Shown: positions 62,494-64,000 of the stretch, piece after piece
Layout: every line of letters starts with the position of its first letter
Numbering within the stretch: the first letter of the stretch is position 1
Origin: Micavibrio_A sp041655955
Lineage (GTDB): Bacteria; Pseudomonadota; Alphaproteobacteria; Micavibrionales; Micavibrionaceae
Assembly (NCBI GenBank): GCA_041655955.1
Contig: JBBAEN010000001.1
Coordinates: forward strand, 806,001-870,000
Reading direction: 5' to 3'
DNA: 64,000 bases
The notes under the pieces: model-generated
What the model saw: only the letters and a program-made list of their open reading frames with translations
What the model was told of the DNA's origin: nothing
Databases searched by the model: none
Program-made: the position numbers and the translations under genes

Positions 62494-64000
62494 ATGGCTT
62501 GTTCAAGTTGCGGTAGAAGTAATTCATTCAATTGTTTGAGTCCAGTATGTTCAATGCGCTTTGAAGCAGCGGTACGGCAAGTAAAACCAACGGCGCCACC
62601 AACTCCTGCTAAAAAGCAAAAGCCCAAACCGCCTGAAACATACTATTCGTTTTTTCCTCCAACCGGAAATAATACAGAGCCCTCACCTTTACCTTCATTT
62701 CGACAAGAGGGGCTGCCGCTTTTTACCCAGAATCAAATTAATGAGATTGATGACTTTGCCATTAGCCTTATTACCGGCTTAGGGAATATTATAAAAGCCA
62801 TTACCGTAGGAACTTACGGCACATGCAAGAAAGCAATCGACAGAACCATAGGTAATACAGAAAACAATCCTCTTTACGCAGGCCTTATAACAGTTGGTAT
62901 CTTAACATCGCCTGCAAGTATCCCCATAGCTCACATAGCCTATGAGAATTACTATATTAAAAAATATCCTGTTTTAAGCGTTTACACGGATAAATATTTG
63001 CAGTTCCATTCAGGCTTGGGAAAGACAGAGAAAGAAGCAAAATCCGCCGTTCTCTCCAAATGCGCACCGGGTTTTTGGGGATTTTTAAATGGCTGCAACC
63101 ATATTTTAACTATCCCAGCAAAGACGCCAGCTTGTATTTCTATTGCAAAAAATAATTATCAACCAAACGGATTTTTTCGGAGTTCCTTCAAACTCGATGA
63201 AAACGATAGCCTCGCCCACCTTAAATCACAATGTGCAAACAAGTCCCCCTTCAGCGCTCAAGATGCGTGCGGAGTGGATACGATAACTTATTTTTGCAAC
63301 AGCACGGAAATGCATAAAAAGACATCACAACTCCATCAAGAAAACATAATAAATGATGAAAAAATAAGAGAACTGAAAAAACAATTTCATTTAGGAGCCC
63401 GCATACAAATGGGCTTTGGCATAGGCGCCAATTTTAAAAAAGAAGGCGATTACATTCGCATAGTAGGCTTAGATCCTAAGGGCCCAGGAGCACAAAAAGG
63501 CCTAAAAATCGGCGACACCATTATAAAAATTTATGGGAATTCCATGCGTGGAAAGAGCGTTAAAGACATATATGAAAGCCTGCTCCCCATGATAGATATC
63601 CCTATGCTTGTAGTCGAAAAAAGCGGAAAAGAAAAAAGCATTAATATCTCTACCAGAACAGAAAATATCTATAATCATTATCCGCGTTATATCTCACCGG
63701 CCCAAGAGAAACAGATAACTCATGAAACCACGGAAAATAAGAACCCAGAAACCTTGGCCGTGATAAATGACAAAATTAAGAATACACAGACCAAGATTGC
63801 ATACGTAGTAACAGCATCCGCACTTAATGTGCGCAACTCTCCTTCATTGAGCGGAGAGATAATAGGAAAAACCACTAAAGGCTCATGCGTAATATCTAGC
63901 GGCCAAAACAAGAATGGGTTTATAAAAATTGAGTTTAAAGATAAATCATCCCAGACTTACACAGGCTATAGCAGTATAAAATATTTATCAGCAAGCAAGT
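62494..64000 (+). CDS. Cys-rich, PDZ and SH3b-like domain protein (3' end beyond window)
   Basis: The frame from ATG 62494 (AGGA 8 nt upstream) is open for 502 codons to the window end. The N-terminus has a zinc-ribbon-like Cys cluster (MACSSCGRSNSFNCLSPVCS). A hydrophobic segment lies near residues 130-150 (LYAGLITVGILTSPASIPIA). Residues about 165-275 carry spaced Cys residues in a DUF4189-like pattern. A PDZ-like domain at about 300-390 includes VGLDPKGPGAQKGLKIGDTI. An SH3b-like domain at about 434-498 includes VVTASALNVRNSPSLSGEII. It is much more AT-rich than upstream genes, suggesting transfer. Function unknown; envelope or host/prey interaction is inference. Confidence 0.7.
   Translation, partial: MACSSCGRSNSFNCLSPVCSMRFEAAVRQVKPTAPPTPAKKQKPKPPETYYSFFPPTGNNTEPSPLPSFRQEGLPLFTQNQINEIDDFAISLITGLGNIIKAITVGTYGTCKKAIDRTIGNTENNPLYAGLITVGILTSPASIPIAHIAYENYYIKKYPVLSVYTDKYLQFHSGLGKTEKEAKSAVLSKCAPGFWGFLNGCNHILTIPAKTPACISIAKNNYQPNGFFRSSFKLDENDSLAHLKSQCANKSPFSAQDACGVDTITYFCNSTEMHKKTSQLHQENIINDEKIRELKKQFHLGARIQMGFGIGANFKKEGDYIRIVGLDPKGPGAQKGLKIGDTIIKIYGNSMRGKSVKDIYESLLPMIDIPMLVVEKSGKEKSINISTRTENIYNHYPRYISPAQEKQITHETTENKNPETLAVINDKIKNTQTKIAYVVTASALNVRNSPSLSGEIIGKTTKGSCVISSGQNKNGFIKIEFKDKSSQTYTGYSSIKYLSASK

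Overview
The window is chromosomal DNA from a motile alphaproteobacterium of moderately high GC. The evidence is a flagellar cluster of the alphaproteobacterial type (fliX diverging from flgI, flbT/flaF after flagellin, flbD) together with ctrA, sciP and chpT, the output half of the CtrA cell-cycle phosphorelay. FlhF/FlhG are also present, which often go with polar flagella, and KdsB indicates LPS. A Micavibrio-like or Rhodospirillales-like lineage would fit, but the sequence alone cannot prove it.

Layout. 1-900 (minus): an unknown exported protein and fliX. 1079-11120: flagellar block flgI, flgJ-type rod-binding protein, flgN-like, fliK, flgD, flgE, flagellin, an orphan adhesin-repeat remnant, flbT, flaF. 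11488-12664: a FlaG-like gene on the minus strand and the CtrA inhibitor sciP. 12946-25098: fliF, fliG, fliH, fliN, flbD, a DUF4282-type membrane protein, flhA, a yejA fragment, flhF, flhG and a second FliK-like protein. 25122-26996 (minus): fliI-fliJ. 27107-27993: ctrA with an elaborate promoter and a clear terminator. 28048-48868: housekeeping genes (pgsA, pyrD, kdsB, an M20 amidohydrolase, an argD-type aminotransferase, ggt) interleaved with a dispersed yejA/B/E/F peptide ABC transporter. The same stretch holds a structured leader before a GNAT gene and a Fur-box-controlled small protein. 48935-59433: rpsU, two tandem BTLCP cysteine proteases, pepP, a DnaJ-like membrane protein, galU, chpT, a decayed CheA-like protein and purH. 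59814-64000: a lower-GC region with three unknown co-directional genes ending in a strong terminator, then a still more AT-rich gene with Cys-rich, PDZ and SH3b-like parts that runs off the window.

How the genes work together. ChpT passes phosphate to CtrA, and SciP restrains CtrA. Perfect TTAA-N7-TTAA CtrA boxes precede flagellin and the CheA-like gene. FliX and FlbD control sigma-54 flagellar promoters, and a near-consensus sigma-54 promoter precedes flgI. FlbT and FlaF act after transcription on flagellin. The ctrA promoter carries two GANTC (CcrM-type) sites in an inverted repeat, which suggests methylation-timed expression.

Most notable observations: a CheA-like protein whose phospho-His position is Asp and whose kinase domain survives only as a vestige, next to chpT; a probable attenuator leader with a 17-codon ORF ending Arg-Arg-Arg-Thr-Ile; a Fur-controlled small Cys-ended protein; a 66-nt yejA 3' copy between flhA and flhF; and the unknown gene set at the right end. 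All family calls come from reading translated sequence; no database search was run.
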